From assembly GCA_045616685.1 (NCBI GenBank), contig JAZLHF010000012.1:1-52483 (forward strand): a stretch of 52,483 bases of DNA, given 5' to 3'. The position numbers and the translations under genes were made by a program. Of this stretch, positions 17,011-26,536 are shown one piece after another (position 1 is the stretch's first letter; each line of letters starts with the position of its first letter). This DNA is from UBA1764 sp045616685 (GTDB taxonomy: Bacteria > Bacillota > Clostridia > Peptostreptococcales > Anaerovoracaceae). The notes beneath the pieces are model-generated. The model had not been told where the DNA came from, did not search any database, and was given only the letters and a program-made list of their open reading frames with translations.

Positions 17011-17859
17011 TTACTCCTTGTCATTTTTAGCAAGTATTGCATCAATAGCATTTGGCAAGTCTTTAAGTGCTGGTTCGAACTTAACTCCGTACCAATGACT
17101 CTCATCACCCATAGTTCTTTCAATGCAACCACAAGTAAATGCTGCAGCAAGACCTGCTGCAATATAAGTATCAAGACCTCGCATCTTTGCGCCGACAAAT
17201 GCAGAAGAATAAATATCTCCTGTACCGTGATAAGATTGAGCTAACTTTTTGTGCTCATAATATTTATAAGTACCATCTTCGTAAACTACAACACCAGTTT
17301 TCTCTGGATTAAAGCTTACTCCGGTAAGAACAATATTCTTACAACCAAGAGCCTCGAGCTTATAGCAAAGTTCTCTAACATAACCTTCTGTATATTCTTC
17401 TTTATATTCGCTACCAGTTAATAGGCAAGCCTCGGAGATGTTAGGCAATACCACATCAGCACAAGCGCAAAGGCTCTTCATAGCCTCAACATACGCCATA
17501 TCAAACGCTGGATAAAGCTTTCCATCATCAGCCATAGCAGGATCCACTACCTTATAGCTGTCTTTCATTATCTTTTTTACATATTCAATATGCTTTACAG
17601 AGCCAAGGTAGCCTGTGTATATACAATCAAATTTAACTCCTGCCTTGTCCCATTTATCAAAGATAGCCGGGAATTCATCAGCCATATCAAGGCATGTAAA
17701 CCCTACTTCTCTAAACTTACCAGCAGTATGTGTTGACAGAACTGCTGAAGGCAGAATCGCACATTCTATCCCGCAAGCTGAAATAATAGGAAGCGCAACA
17801 GTTGTGCTGCATTGTCCAAAACATGATATATCCTGGATACTTAATACTTTTTCATCCAT
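17011..17859 (-). CDS. pdxY: Pyridoxamine/pyridoxal kinase
   Basis: 282 residues, ribokinase-like fold. Markers are the start SIQDISCFGQCSTTVALPI, the central DPAMADDGKLYPAFD, the strand NIVLTGVSFNPEKTG, and the anion-hole motif SYHGTGDIYSSAF near residue 215 carrying the catalytic Asp. Makes pyridoxal phosphate by the salvage route using ATP. It shares TAATG with ligA upstream and is three bases from the M20 gene. The family also includes related sugar or HMP kinases, but the PdxY-like N-terminus makes the call solid; whether the gene should be called pdxK or pdxY is not decided. Confidence 0.88.
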   Translation of the reverse strand: MDEKVLSIQDISCFGQCSTTVALPIISACGIECAILPSAVLSTHTAGKFREVGFTCLDMADEFPAIFDKWDKAGVKFDCIYTGYLGSVKHIEYVKKIMKDSYKVVDPAMADDGKLYPAFDMAYVEAMKSLCACADVVLPNISEACLLTGSEYKEEYTEGYVRELCYKLEALGCKNIVLTGVSFNPEKTGVVVYEDGTYKYYEHKKLAQSYHGTGDIYSSAFVGAKMRGLDTYIAAGLAAAFTCGCIERTMGDESHWYGVKFEPALKDLPNAIDAILAKNDKE

Positions 17860-19850
17860 TACTTAATCATCTCCATAAACTCATCTTCATCAATTATCTT
17901 AACGCCCAGTTCCTGCGCTTTTGTTAACTTAGAACCTGCCTCATCTCCAGCAAGTACATAAGTGGTTTTCTTAGATACAGATCCACTCGCCTTACCGCCA
18001 AAGCTTTCAATGATAGCACTTGCCTCATCTCTTTTAAGCGTTGGGAGCGTTCCCGTTAATACAAATGTCATGCCCGCAAACCTATCGTCCTTCTTTTCCA
18101 AAGCGGACAATGACTTCATATTTACACCGAGCTTATCAAGGCAGCGTATCATTTCTTGATTCTTCGGATTAGCAAAGAACTCTGTAATATCTGTTGCAAC
18201 AACTTCGCCGAAATCTGGAAGCATCATAAGCTCCATCAAGCTTGCAGCCATAAGACTCTGCATATCAGGGTATTTAGAAGCCAAAATCTTAGCTGACTGC
18301 TTTCCAACGTTTCTTATGCCAAGGCCCGTAATTAGTCTATCTATATTGTTACCCTTAGACTTTTCAATAGCATTGAGTATGTTATTTACAGTCTTTTCTT
18401 TCCCGACAATGCCTTCATCGATTAGTCTTTCTTTATGCTCTGCCAAAGTATATATATCCGGGATGCTCTTTATATAGCCTTCTGAAATTAAGCTCTCAAT
18501 AGCAGCTGGGCCAAAGCCTTCCATGTTCATAGCGTCTTTGCTAATAAAGTATGCCATAGCTCTGCTGTCTTTTGCAGGGCAGCTATCTCCCGTGCAATGA
18601 AGATGAACTCCGCCCTCTTCACGTTCTGCTTTAGCACCGCATACCGGGCACCTATCTGGCATATAATATGCCCTAGTTCCCTCTGGCCTTTTTTCTTTAA
18701 CAACTCTTAAGACTTCAGGGATAATATCTCCGGCCTTTTGAACTATAACCGTATCACCAACGCGAACATCTTTTTCTGTTATGTAGGCTTGATTATTTAA
18801 AGTTGCACGAGAAACTGTCGTCTCGGCAAGTCTAATTGGAGAAAGAATAGCAAGAGGAGTCATTCTCCCAGTCCTTCCGACCTGTACTACAATATCTTCA
18901 ACAATAGTTTCTTTTTGCTCTGGTGGATATTTATAAGCAACAGCCCAATGCGGAACCTTAGATGTCATTCCCAGAGCTTTTCTTTGCGACAGGCTATCAA
19001 CTTTTACCACAGCTCCATCAATCGCAAAGTTTAAATCCCAACGGGCACGGCCAATCTCTTCAATTGCATCCCAAACCTCATCTGCAGTCATAACCTTCTT
19101 AATATCAGGAGAGGTTGAAAAACCTTGAGATGCAAGCCACTCAAGAGACTCGATATGCGATGTAAATTCTTTGCCTTCGCATAATTCCATGTTAAACACG
19201 AAGATATCAAGCCCACGCTCTTTTACAATCTTAGAATCAAGCTGACGCAAAGTTCCCGCAGCAGCATTTCTTCTATTTTGGTAAGGCCTAGCGCCACCTT
19301 CAAGTTGCCTTCTATTTGCAGCTTCAAAACTTTCAGTAGACATATAACACTCGCCGCGAACTTCTAAATAAGGAAGTTTAGTTGGAATACTTTTAGGCAC
19401 GCTTCTAATTGCTAAAGCATTTTCATATACACCTTCGCCGATTACGCCATCACCACGAGTAATTGCCTCTACGAGCTTTCCATCTTTATATCTAAGAACT
19501 AATGTAAGTCCATCAATTTTCTTTTCTACTGCAAAAACTGCGTCAGGAATTTCAGCCTTTACATTCTTAACAAAGTTATATACATCCTCTTTTGAAAAAA
19601 CATCCTGAAGTGAAATTACAGGAACATCATGAGCGACTTTTTTAAACTCGCGTTTTGAATCGCCATGAACGTGCTGAGTTGGAGTATCAGCATGAACCCA
19701 TTCCGGATGTTCTTTTTCAAGCGCACGAAGTCTTAAAGATAGCTGGTCATAATCATAATCGCTAATCTCAGGATCATCGTTGTCATAATATCTTTGATTG
19801 TGATAGGCAATTTGAGCATAAAGCTCTTCCATCTCTTGTCTTAAATCCAT
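17859..19850 (-). CDS. ligA: NAD-dependent DNA ligase
   Basis: 663 residues, full length. Domain Ia, then the adenylation domain with the catalytic lysine Lys111 in EKKIDGL, the OB fold, a four-cysteine zinc finger (CPVCGAKAEREEGGVHLHC), helix-hairpin-helix repeats and a BRCT domain from about 585 (MTFVLTGTLPTLKRDEA). Seals nicks using NAD as the AMP donor. It overlaps pcrA by one base and pdxY by one base (both TAATG), so the block is a single transcript. The pcrA-ligA pair is common in Firmicutes. Confidence 0.98.
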   Translation of the reverse strand: MDLRQEMEELYAQIAYHNQRYYDNDDPEISDYDYDQLSLRLRALEKEHPEWVHADTPTQHVHGDSKREFKKVAHDVPVISLQDVFSKEDVYNFVKNVKAEIPDAVFAVEKKIDGLTLVLRYKDGKLVEAITRGDGVIGEGVYENALAIRSVPKSIPTKLPYLEVRGECYMSTESFEAANRRQLEGGARPYQNRRNAAAGTLRQLDSKIVKERGLDIFVFNMELCEGKEFTSHIESLEWLASQGFSTSPDIKKVMTADEVWDAIEEIGRARWDLNFAIDGAVVKVDSLSQRKALGMTSKVPHWAVAYKYPPEQKETIVEDIVVQVGRTGRMTPLAILSPIRLAETTVSRATLNNQAYITEKDVRVGDTVIVQKAGDIIPEVLRVVKEKRPEGTRAYYMPDRCPVCGAKAEREEGGVHLHCTGDSCPAKDSRAMAYFISKDAMNMEGFGPAAIESLISEGYIKSIPDIYTLAEHKERLIDEGIVGKEKTVNNILNAIEKSKGNNIDRLITGLGIRNVGKQSAKILASKYPDMQSLMAASLMELMMLPDFGEVVATDITEFFANPKNQEMIRCLDKLGVNMKSLSALEKKDDRFAGMTFVLTGTLPTLKRDEASAIIESFGGKASGSVSKKTTYVLAGDEAGSKLTKAQELGVKIIDEDEFMEMIK

Positions 19851-22057
19851 TATTTCACCTTAGTAAGTGGCGCCATATCCTTTGCAAGGCGCTTTGTACC
19901 ATCTTCAAATTGAACTGTAATGATGCTTCCATCAACATCCATTACTATGCCAAGGCCGAACTTTGTGTGTTCAACTTTGTCACCAGCTTTCACATCAACT
20001 CCGGCAAGGGTTTGACGCATTGGTTTTGCAGCTTTCATCTGAGCAATTACGCTAATTGGTGATACGTATTTGCTTTCAGAAAATCCTCTATTTTCATCAT
20101 ATCTATCAACGCTGCGGCCCATCTTCTTATCATAAATCGCATGCCCTGTTAGATATTTTTTATCAATTTCTTTCAAGAACTGGCTTTCCATAGTTGCATC
20201 AGTTCTTCCGTACAGAGTTCTCCATTCAGCAGACGACATGAATAAGATTTCCTTTGCACGAGTCATTCCTACATAACAAAGGCGACGTTCTTCATCGACG
20301 CCTCCAATTCGGTCAAAGCTTCTATAACTTGGGAAGAGTCCTGTTTCCATTCCTGGCATAAATACAACTGGAAACTCCAAACCTTTAGCTGAATGAAGCG
20401 TCATTAGGGTCACCGCATCTTGATCTGGGTCGTGGTTATCAACATCAGAAATTAGTGCGAGGCCTTCCATAAAGTTATCGATTGTTAAATCTTCATTTGC
20501 CTCATCAAATTCCTTTTGCTTTTCTAAAATTACAGATTTGAATTCCAAAAGGTTTTCAATTCTGCCGTCAGCCTCCGGAGTCTTCATATCTTCCAAAGCC
20601 TTAAGATAGCCTGTTCTATCAAGTAAAATGTCATAAATGTCTGCTACAGACATCCTGTCTTTTTCAACTTCTAAAGATCTGTAAAGATCAATCAATTCAG
20701 TTGCAACATTCATAGCCTTCATCGCTTCAAATGCGCTAAATCCCATGGTATCAGCTAATTTTGCAATTGCCTCTAACTTCTTTGCGCCAACGCCCCGTCT
20801 AGGGGTGTTGATAATTCTGTAAAGCGAAACATCATCAGCAGTATTTACAACAAGACGCATATAAGCAAGCATATCTTTAACTTCTTTTCTGTCATAGTAC
20901 CTAAGTCCTGAAAGAACTTGATATGGCATTCCTTTTGATGCAAAGATTTCTTCAAAACGTCTAGACTGCACGTTGTTTCTATAAAGAATTGCAAAATCTG
21001 AATAATGAAGGGCCTCATTTTTTCTCATGAGAAATCTAATCTTCTCACAGGTCCAACGAGCCTCTTCCTTATCATCAGTTGCACGATAATACTCAATCTT
21101 ATCCCCGTCAAGAGCATCAGTTCTCATCTTCTTGTCTTTTCTAGAAGTGTTATGAACAATAACGCTATGAGCAGCATTAATAATATTAGCTTTACTTCTA
21201 TAGTTTTGTTCGAGCTTAATTACTTTAGAACCCCTAAAATCTTTTTCAAACTCTAAGATATTTCTGATATCAGCTCCACGCCACTGATAAATACACTGAT
21301 CATCATCACCGACAACACAAATATTGCCGTATTTTTTAGCTAAAAGCCTGACCAGTTTATACTGAAGCATATTTGTGTCCTGGTACTCGTCAACCATGAT
21401 ATATCTAAACTGATTTTGATATTTCGCAAGCACATCAGGGTTTTGCTCAAACAGTTTGACAGTGTTTAAAATAAGGTCATCAAAATCCATAGCATTGTTT
21501 TTCTTTAATGCTATTTCGTATTTTTCAAAAATAAGACAAAGCTCCTTCTCGGTATCTGCATAGTTTTTTCTGAAAATTTCTGCATTCCATTCTTTTTCTT
21601 TTGAATCAGAAATCTTAGAGAGCACATATGCTGGAGTAAATCTCTTATCATCAAGCTCTAAATCTTTAACAATTTTCTTAACTAATGCTTTTTGGTCAAT
21701 TGGATCATAAACGACAAAACTCTTGGAATAACCAAGCTTATCGCATTCAGATCTTAAAATTCTAAGGCATGCCGAATGAAAGGTTTGAATCCACATCCAA
21801 GAAATGCGGCTTCCCCCAATTTCTTCGCCAATTAAAGCCTCTACCCTATCTCGCATTTCTTTTGCAGCCTTATTAGTAAAGGTAACAGCTAAAATTGAAA
21901 ATGGAGATATGTTCTTCTCCTTTATCATATAGGCGATACGGTGAGTCATCGTATTAGTCTTGCCCGAGCCTGCTCCGGCAAGAATCAAAAGAGGCCCATC
22001 AACAGTTACTGCCGCCTCATATTGCTCTTTGTTTAATTTACTTAAGTAATCTTGCAA
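19850..22057 (-). CDS. pcrA: ATP-dependent 3'-5' DNA helicase PcrA/UvrD
   Basis: 735 residues. UvrD-type superfamily 1 motifs: LAGAGSGKTNTM (Walker A), VTFTNKAAKEMRDR, VDEYQDTNMLQY, VVGDDDQCIYQWRGAD, LEQNYRS, VTLMTLHSAKGLEF and YVGMTRAKE. The C-terminal ~45 residues form the small Tudor-like module known to bind RNA polymerase (GDKVEHTKFGLGIVMDVDG). The start appears to be TTG at 22055-22057, directly after the stop of the nucleoside kinase, without a strong Shine-Dalgarno, so it probably depends on coupling. Works in repair and removal of stalled transcription or RecA filaments. Confidence 0.97.
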   Translation of the reverse strand: MQDYLSKLNKEQYEAAVTVDGPLLILAGAGSGKTNTMTHRIAYMIKEKNISPFSILAVTFTNKAAKEMRDRVEALIGEEIGGSRISWMWIQTFHSACLRILRSECDKLGYSKSFVVYDPIDQKALVKKIVKDLELDDKRFTPAYVLSKISDSKEKEWNAEIFRKNYADTEKELCLIFEKYEIALKKNNAMDFDDLILNTVKLFEQNPDVLAKYQNQFRYIMVDEYQDTNMLQYKLVRLLAKKYGNICVVGDDDQCIYQWRGADIRNILEFEKDFRGSKVIKLEQNYRSKANIINAAHSVIVHNTSRKDKKMRTDALDGDKIEYYRATDDKEEARWTCEKIRFLMRKNEALHYSDFAILYRNNVQSRRFEEIFASKGMPYQVLSGLRYYDRKEVKDMLAYMRLVVNTADDVSLYRIINTPRRGVGAKKLEAIAKLADTMGFSAFEAMKAMNVATELIDLYRSLEVEKDRMSVADIYDILLDRTGYLKALEDMKTPEADGRIENLLEFKSVILEKQKEFDEANEDLTIDNFMEGLALISDVDNHDPDQDAVTLMTLHSAKGLEFPVVFMPGMETGLFPSYRSFDRIGGVDEERRLCYVGMTRAKEILFMSSAEWRTLYGRTDATMESQFLKEIDKKYLTGHAIYDKKMGRSVDRYDENRGFSESKYVSPISVIAQMKAAKPMRQTLAGVDVKAGDKVEHTKFGLGIVMDVDGSIITVQFEDGTKRLAKDMAPLTKVK

Positions 22058-23026
22058 TTAATCCACCACTATACTGTCGCCAATAAACTCTCTAAGAATT
22101 GAGTTTGTGGCGATATATTTTGTGTCTGTAATTTCATCAACATTAGAAAGAATATTGATAATTCTTTGAGCTTCATCATAATTTTCTTCGTATTCAGAAA
22201 TCTCTTCAAGAAGAGGCACCACTATAGGTTTTAATACAGGAAGTTCATAAATAAGAGATGAATTAAAACAATCATCTGCATTATCCTTGTACGGCAAAAT
22301 ATTCTCATACTCTCCGTTACGAACAATTTCCCAAGTATTTAATGTTTTACGAACATCCCAACCCCTATGATAATTATCACGTACAATTCTTCTGATTTTT
22401 CTGATGTCGCTTGCTTGGATCTTTTCAGAGTCGTTAATTTTTGGTTCTGTTAACGGTGCAATAAAAATCTTAAACTTTTCCTTATCAGAAATTGCCGGCG
22501 TTAAGACAGGATTAAGACCATGGATTCCCTCAACAACAATGGATTGTCCTTCATGAGCTTGAGTTAGTCTTTCGCCATAAACTTTTTTGCCAAGATTAAA
22601 ATCAAATCTTGGGATATCAACAATCTTACCGTCAAGAAGATCTCGAAGTTGCTCATTAAAAAGGTCCAAGTCTAAAGTGTCAATATTCTCAAAATTTTTA
22701 AACCCATCCAGGCCTGGCTTAACTTCATCTCGCTCCGCATAATAATCATCTGTTCCAAGATAAATAGGCCTTACTCCGTTAGTCCAAAGGTGAAGACAAA
22801 GCCTCTTTGAAAAGCTTGTTTTACCAGAACTACTAGGGCCCGCAACAAGGATGATACGCTTCTCTTCTGCTGCAATTCTATGGGCAATGTGTGCGATGCT
22901 TCTTTCCTGGATTGCTTCGGCAAGCATAATAACATCATTAATTTCACCAGAGGCAATCTTATCATTCAAATCACTTAAATAAACAATGCCTGCGCCATAT
23001 TCAATTATTGTTTCAGGATTTTTCAT
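22058..23026 (-). CDS. Nucleoside/uridine kinase-like P-loop protein
   Basis: 322 residues from ATG 23024-23026, which has GAGGAG four bases upstream and overlaps the addA stop; a TTG further up is less likely. Walker A is VAGPSSSGKTSFSKRL near residue 60, followed by YLGTDDYYAERDE (substrate Asp region), a lid with RRIVRDNYHRGWDVRKTL and the typical FNSSLIYEL. The usual clostridial form of this family has about 550 residues, with a TGS/threonyl-tRNA-synthetase-like N-terminal half; here only the linker (about 50 residues) and the kinase half remain. Substrate therefore unproven: uridine/cytidine by analogy. Confidence 0.85.
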   Translation of the reverse strand: MKNPETIIEYGAGIVYLSDLNDKIASGEINDVIMLAEAIQERSIAHIAHRIAAEEKRIILVAGPSSSGKTSFSKRLCLHLWTNGVRPIYLGTDDYYAERDEVKPGLDGFKNFENIDTLDLDLFNEQLRDLLDGKIVDIPRFDFNLGKKVYGERLTQAHEGQSIVVEGIHGLNPVLTPAISDKEKFKIFIAPLTEPKINDSEKIQASDIRKIRRIVRDNYHRGWDVRKTLNTWEIVRNGEYENILPYKDNADDCFNSSLIYELPVLKPIVVPLLEEISEYEENYDEAQRIINILSNVDEITDTKYIATNSILREFIGDSIVVD

Positions 23027-23027
23027 A

Positions 23028-26000
23028 CTACTCCTCAATTACCAATATTTCGCCTGTCCCAAACAAATACAGGACACTTTTTTTAACAATTTTTCCAGTA
23101 ATCTTTTCTAGGGCTTCTTTATATAACTTGAGCTGTGGCAAATAGATTTCTTTAAGATGTTCATATGAACCTCCTAAATCGTTTTTATCCACATAATTGC
23201 TCTTATAATCCACTAAAACTAAGCCGTCCGGCTCTTCAAAGTAACAATCTATTGTACCTTGAACTAGAGCTTCTTGTCCATTATAGTCATGCTTCATAAC
23301 AAAAGAGGATTCCTTGTGTATCTCTTTTGCAGCAATAGCCCTCTTGCCTATTTCAGTATCAAAGAACGCTTTAACCTTTGCAGGATTAATGCATGCTGCC
23401 TGCTCACCACTTAAAATATTTTTATCTGCCAGGCTTGATACGAAATCCTTAATAAATGCAAGATTGTTAGAGCTTTCATCAAATGGAATCTGTTCCATAA
23501 CCACATGATATGCTGTGCCACGTTCTGCCCCATTCATCTGATGAGAACTGCCCTCAACAAATCTTGGAACCGCATTAATCTTAACAGGTTCGTCATCTTC
23601 ATATGCAAGCTCGTGATGCTCCAATCCAGTTCTAACTTCTTCTGCAATCTGAGAGACGCTGTACTTGCGTTTAACAATACTTGGTTCGTCAAAGTATTTA
23701 TAAGACATGATCTTATCTACTTCTTCGCTAGTAGCATTTGCATATCCTATACTTAATCTATTTGCAAAGTCTTCTCCCGCCTTAGCATTTTGCACAATAA
23801 ATTCTGCTAACGAATTCTTATCAGCAATATGAATATGATTGTTTAAAAGACAAGAATAAATTAAATCTAAATATGTAGATGCTGTGTTAAGATCTCCAGC
23901 AATAATGGCTTTTCTCTTGGCCATATGCTCTGCATCAGTATTTGTGTAAGCACTAAAGCACAAAATATCTTGAGCTCTTGTCATAGCTACATAAAGCAGC
24001 CTAATCTTCTCAGCCAATATATCTTGCTTTTGCTCGCGCTTAATAAGCTTAGCAATATGTGTATTAACCGAAATGCTCTTGTCATTATCAATCAGTTTAA
24101 GAGCAAGTCCATATTCTTTATGGTGACTAGGCTCGGATTCACGATTATTACTAATCATCTTATCCGCAAGCCCCGACACAAGAACAAACGGAAATTCAAG
24201 TCCCTTACTCTTATGAATTGTCATAATCTGAACACAATCCATAGAGTCATTAATAGTCTTTGCTTGTCCTATCCTTGAACTAGCCTTGCGCTTAATAAGC
24301 ATCTCAACAAAACTTACGAATCCAGAAAGCCCAGAAAGGTTATTTTGCTCAAATCTTTCAGCTTTTGAAACAAGCGCTTTAAGATTTGCAAGACGCTGAG
24401 CACCTCCGTTTTTAGCGGATTCAAAATCCGCATAGCCAGTCTTAAGCATTAGATTGAAAATGAAATCAGCAAGTGGTAAAACCCTAGACTCTTGTTCATA
24501 TCTATCAAGCATTGCAACAAACTTTCCAGTCTTATCATCAGTCTTTGCATATTCATAAAAAGCTTCATAAAACGGGCCCTCTGGATATGCAATTCTAATC
24601 TTGGCTAAATCTTCAGAGCTAAAGCCAAAGATTGGATAAGTTAATACCGATAAAAGCGGAATATCTTGCTTTCTATTATCAATAATTCTAAGTAAGTTTA
24701 AAAACACCTTTACTTCAATCGCATCAAAATAGCCTTCACTTCTATCAATATATGCTGGAATATTTGCATCAAGTAAAGCTTTGTAATATACCTCTCCAAC
24801 ATTTTTGATGGTTGGAAGCAGTATAACCATGTCTTTATATCTAAGTGGTTTGTCGACTGCGGCTTTGTCGTCGTGAATCATCTTGCCATGGTATTCCCTA
24901 ATAATCTTCACCGCATGTGCTGCAGCAAGCTCATTTTTATGAAGTTCTGCGATTTCGTCATCAAGAATTTCATCAGCGTTTTCACTTAAAATATAAGTCT
25001 CAAGGTCATATGAATATTCGCCCCCATATTTGGAACCTTTTACAAGACGTGCCGCATCGTCATATGCCATGCCGCAATTTTCTTCGTTCATAACAACGGA
25101 AAAAATATCATTAACAGCATTAATGACAGGCTCTTTGCTTCTAAAGTTGGAGTTCAAATCGACTACCTTATTATTCTTATTAGCTCCAGACTTATATTCT
25201 TTATAGTGAGCCATAAAAAGTTCTGGCTCGGACAAACGGAATTTATAAATGCACTGCTTAACATCGCCAACCATGAAAAGATTATCATCTCTTACGATTC
25301 GCTTAATAAGCGCTTCTTGAAGCGAATTGGTATCCTGATATTCATCCACGAATACATACTTAAACTTTTCACGATATTCAGATGCAGCCAGCTCATTATT
25401 TAATATTTTAAGTGCGAAACGCTCTACATCAGAAAAATCCATGTATTTTTCACAGAGCTTCTTTTCCTGATAGATTTCATCAAACCTTTTAACAAGCTTT
25501 GCTAAAATTTTAAGCTCTGGCGCAAGTGCCTTTTGCTCTTTAATCAGAGTTTCACGAGTTAATCCTATAATCAACTTTTTAGCATCATTTCTGCAGTCTT
25601 TGCCATTATCTCTAATTCGCACAACATCCTCTTTAATTGCATCATATGCAGGATTCTTGCCAGAATTAGGCATTTTAGCAGGACGATGACTTTCGCCAGA
25701 AAGCATTTCAAAACCTTGCTCGATATTACTATTAACACAATCAATTAAGCTTTGTGTGTATTCAACATCAGACAATGCAGCTTCTGCGAGCTTAATAAGG
25801 CCATGGCTAGCAAGTTCATCAGCAAAACGCTGATAATAATCTTTAGAAGTCTTAAGAAGAGCCAGTACTTCAGATTTTGCCAAATCTAAATACTTGTTTA
25901 CCATCTTTTCATTTGGATTCGTGGCATTATCAAGCCAGTCCCATGGATCAGGCATAGACATGATGAAGTTCCTAAGCTCAACTATCATATCACGAACAGC

Positions 26001-26480
26001 AGTACTACCTGGTTTTGTTTCATAGCAATCTAAGAAATGAAGGAAATCCTTATCTCTTGCCTCGAACATCTCTTCATACAGATCATCCAAAGCCTCTTCT
26101 TTTAAGATTGCAGAATTCGCATCATCACAAATCGTTAGACTTGGATCGACATTAATAAGCTGATAGTAACGCCTTACAACGCTGTACGCAAAACTATCGA
26201 AGCTGCCTATGCTGCTTCGTCCAATTCTATCAATTTGATCTTTGATGCCAGCCTCTTGTAAAGCTTTATAAATCTTTGCCTTCATTTCAGCGGCCGCAGC
26301 CTCTGTAAATGTGACAATAAGCATCTCATCAATATTGACATGCTCTTCTATGACAAGTCTTTTGATTCGTTGCACTAAAACAGCGGTCTTTCCGCTACCT
26401 GCGGCGGCCGAGACTAGTAAATTGTGCCCAGAATCACCGATTGCGACTTTTTGTTCGTCGGTCCATTCTTCTAAATTCAT
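23028..26480 (-). CDS. addA: AddA: helicase-nuclease subunit A (RecBCD-like)
   Basis: 1150 residues. UvrD-like helicase motifs (AAAGSGKTAVLVQRI, VTFTEAAAAEMKAKI, FVDEYQDTNSLQEALI, VGDVKQCIYKFRLSEP, LNSNFRS, IMTIHKSKGLEFPFV, LYVAMTRAQD), and a C-terminal RecB-type nuclease domain: GTAYHVVME (His), VQGTIDCYFEE (Asp), LVLVDYKSNYV (Asp-x-Lys). AddA with AddB processes double-strand breaks to Chi. Unusually no addB lies upstream; the next gene is the divergent gpmI. It heads an eight-gene operon. The ATG has no Shine-Dalgarno, and TATAAT lies six bases upstream, implying a leaderless mRNA. Confidence 0.96.
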   Translation of the reverse strand: MNLEEWTDEQKVAIGDSGHNLLVSAAAGSGKTAVLVQRIKRLVIEEHVNIDEMLIVTFTEAAAAEMKAKIYKALQEAGIKDQIDRIGRSSIGSFDSFAYSVVRRYYQLINVDPSLTICDDANSAILKEEALDDLYEEMFEARDKDFLHFLDCYETKPGSTAVRDMIVELRNFIMSMPDPWDWLDNATNPNEKMVNKYLDLAKSEVLALLKTSKDYYQRFADELASHGLIKLAEAALSDVEYTQSLIDCVNSNIEQGFEMLSGESHRPAKMPNSGKNPAYDAIKEDVVRIRDNGKDCRNDAKKLIIGLTRETLIKEQKALAPELKILAKLVKRFDEIYQEKKLCEKYMDFSDVERFALKILNNELAASEYREKFKYVFVDEYQDTNSLQEALIKRIVRDDNLFMVGDVKQCIYKFRLSEPELFMAHYKEYKSGANKNNKVVDLNSNFRSKEPVINAVNDIFSVVMNEENCGMAYDDAARLVKGSKYGGEYSYDLETYILSENADEILDDEIAELHKNELAAAHAVKIIREYHGKMIHDDKAAVDKPLRYKDMVILLPTIKNVGEVYYKALLDANIPAYIDRSEGYFDAIEVKVFLNLLRIIDNRKQDIPLLSVLTYPIFGFSSEDLAKIRIAYPEGPFYEAFYEYAKTDDKTGKFVAMLDRYEQESRVLPLADFIFNLMLKTGYADFESAKNGGAQRLANLKALVSKAERFEQNNLSGLSGFVSFVEMLIKRKASSRIGQAKTINDSMDCVQIMTIHKSKGLEFPFVLVSGLADKMISNNRESEPSHHKEYGLALKLIDNDKSISVNTHIAKLIKREQKQDILAEKIRLLYVAMTRAQDILCFSAYTNTDAEHMAKRKAIIAGDLNTASTYLDLIYSCLLNNHIHIADKNSLAEFIVQNAKAGEDFANRLSIGYANATSEEVDKIMSYKYFDEPSIVKRKYSVSQIAEEVRTGLEHHELAYEDDEPVKINAVPRFVEGSSHQMNGAERGTAYHVVMEQIPFDESSNNLAFIKDFVSSLADKNILSGEQAACINPAKVKAFFDTEIGKRAIAAKEIHKESSFVMKHDYNGQEALVQGTIDCYFEEPDGLVLVDYKSNYVDKNDLGGSYEHLKEIYLPQLKLYKEALEKITGKIVKKSVLYLFGTGEILVIEE

Positions 26481-26486
26481 ATGTAA

Positions 26487-26495
26487 ATTATATCA
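26487..26495 (-). promoter_or_regulatory. Extended -10 promoter of addA, leaderless start
   Basis: On the minus strand TGATATAAT occupies 26487-26495, and only TTACAT separates it from the addA ATG at 26478-26480. With the usual 6-7 bases from -10 to +1, transcription would start on the A of the ATG. No other start with a ribosome site is available in frame. Confidence 0.55.
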
Positions 26496-26502
26496 CATAT
26501 TG

Positions 26503-26511
26503 TGGTACAAT
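26503..26511 (+). promoter_or_regulatory. Extended -10 promoter of gpmI
   Basis: TGGTACAAT at 26503-26511 on the plus strand; no clear -35. Transcription would start near 26518, giving a leader of about 19 bases that contains GGGAG before the gpmI ATG. It faces away from the addA promoter about 10 bases off. Confidence 0.5.
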
Positions 26512-26536
26512 TATTTGTTGTAAAAGGGAGAATAAT

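Noticed and set aside
26441..26536. Longer gpmI start 32 codons upstream
   Set aside because: It would include the gpmI -10 box and the addA start; the true ATG at 26537 has a Shine-Dalgarno and the family N-terminus.
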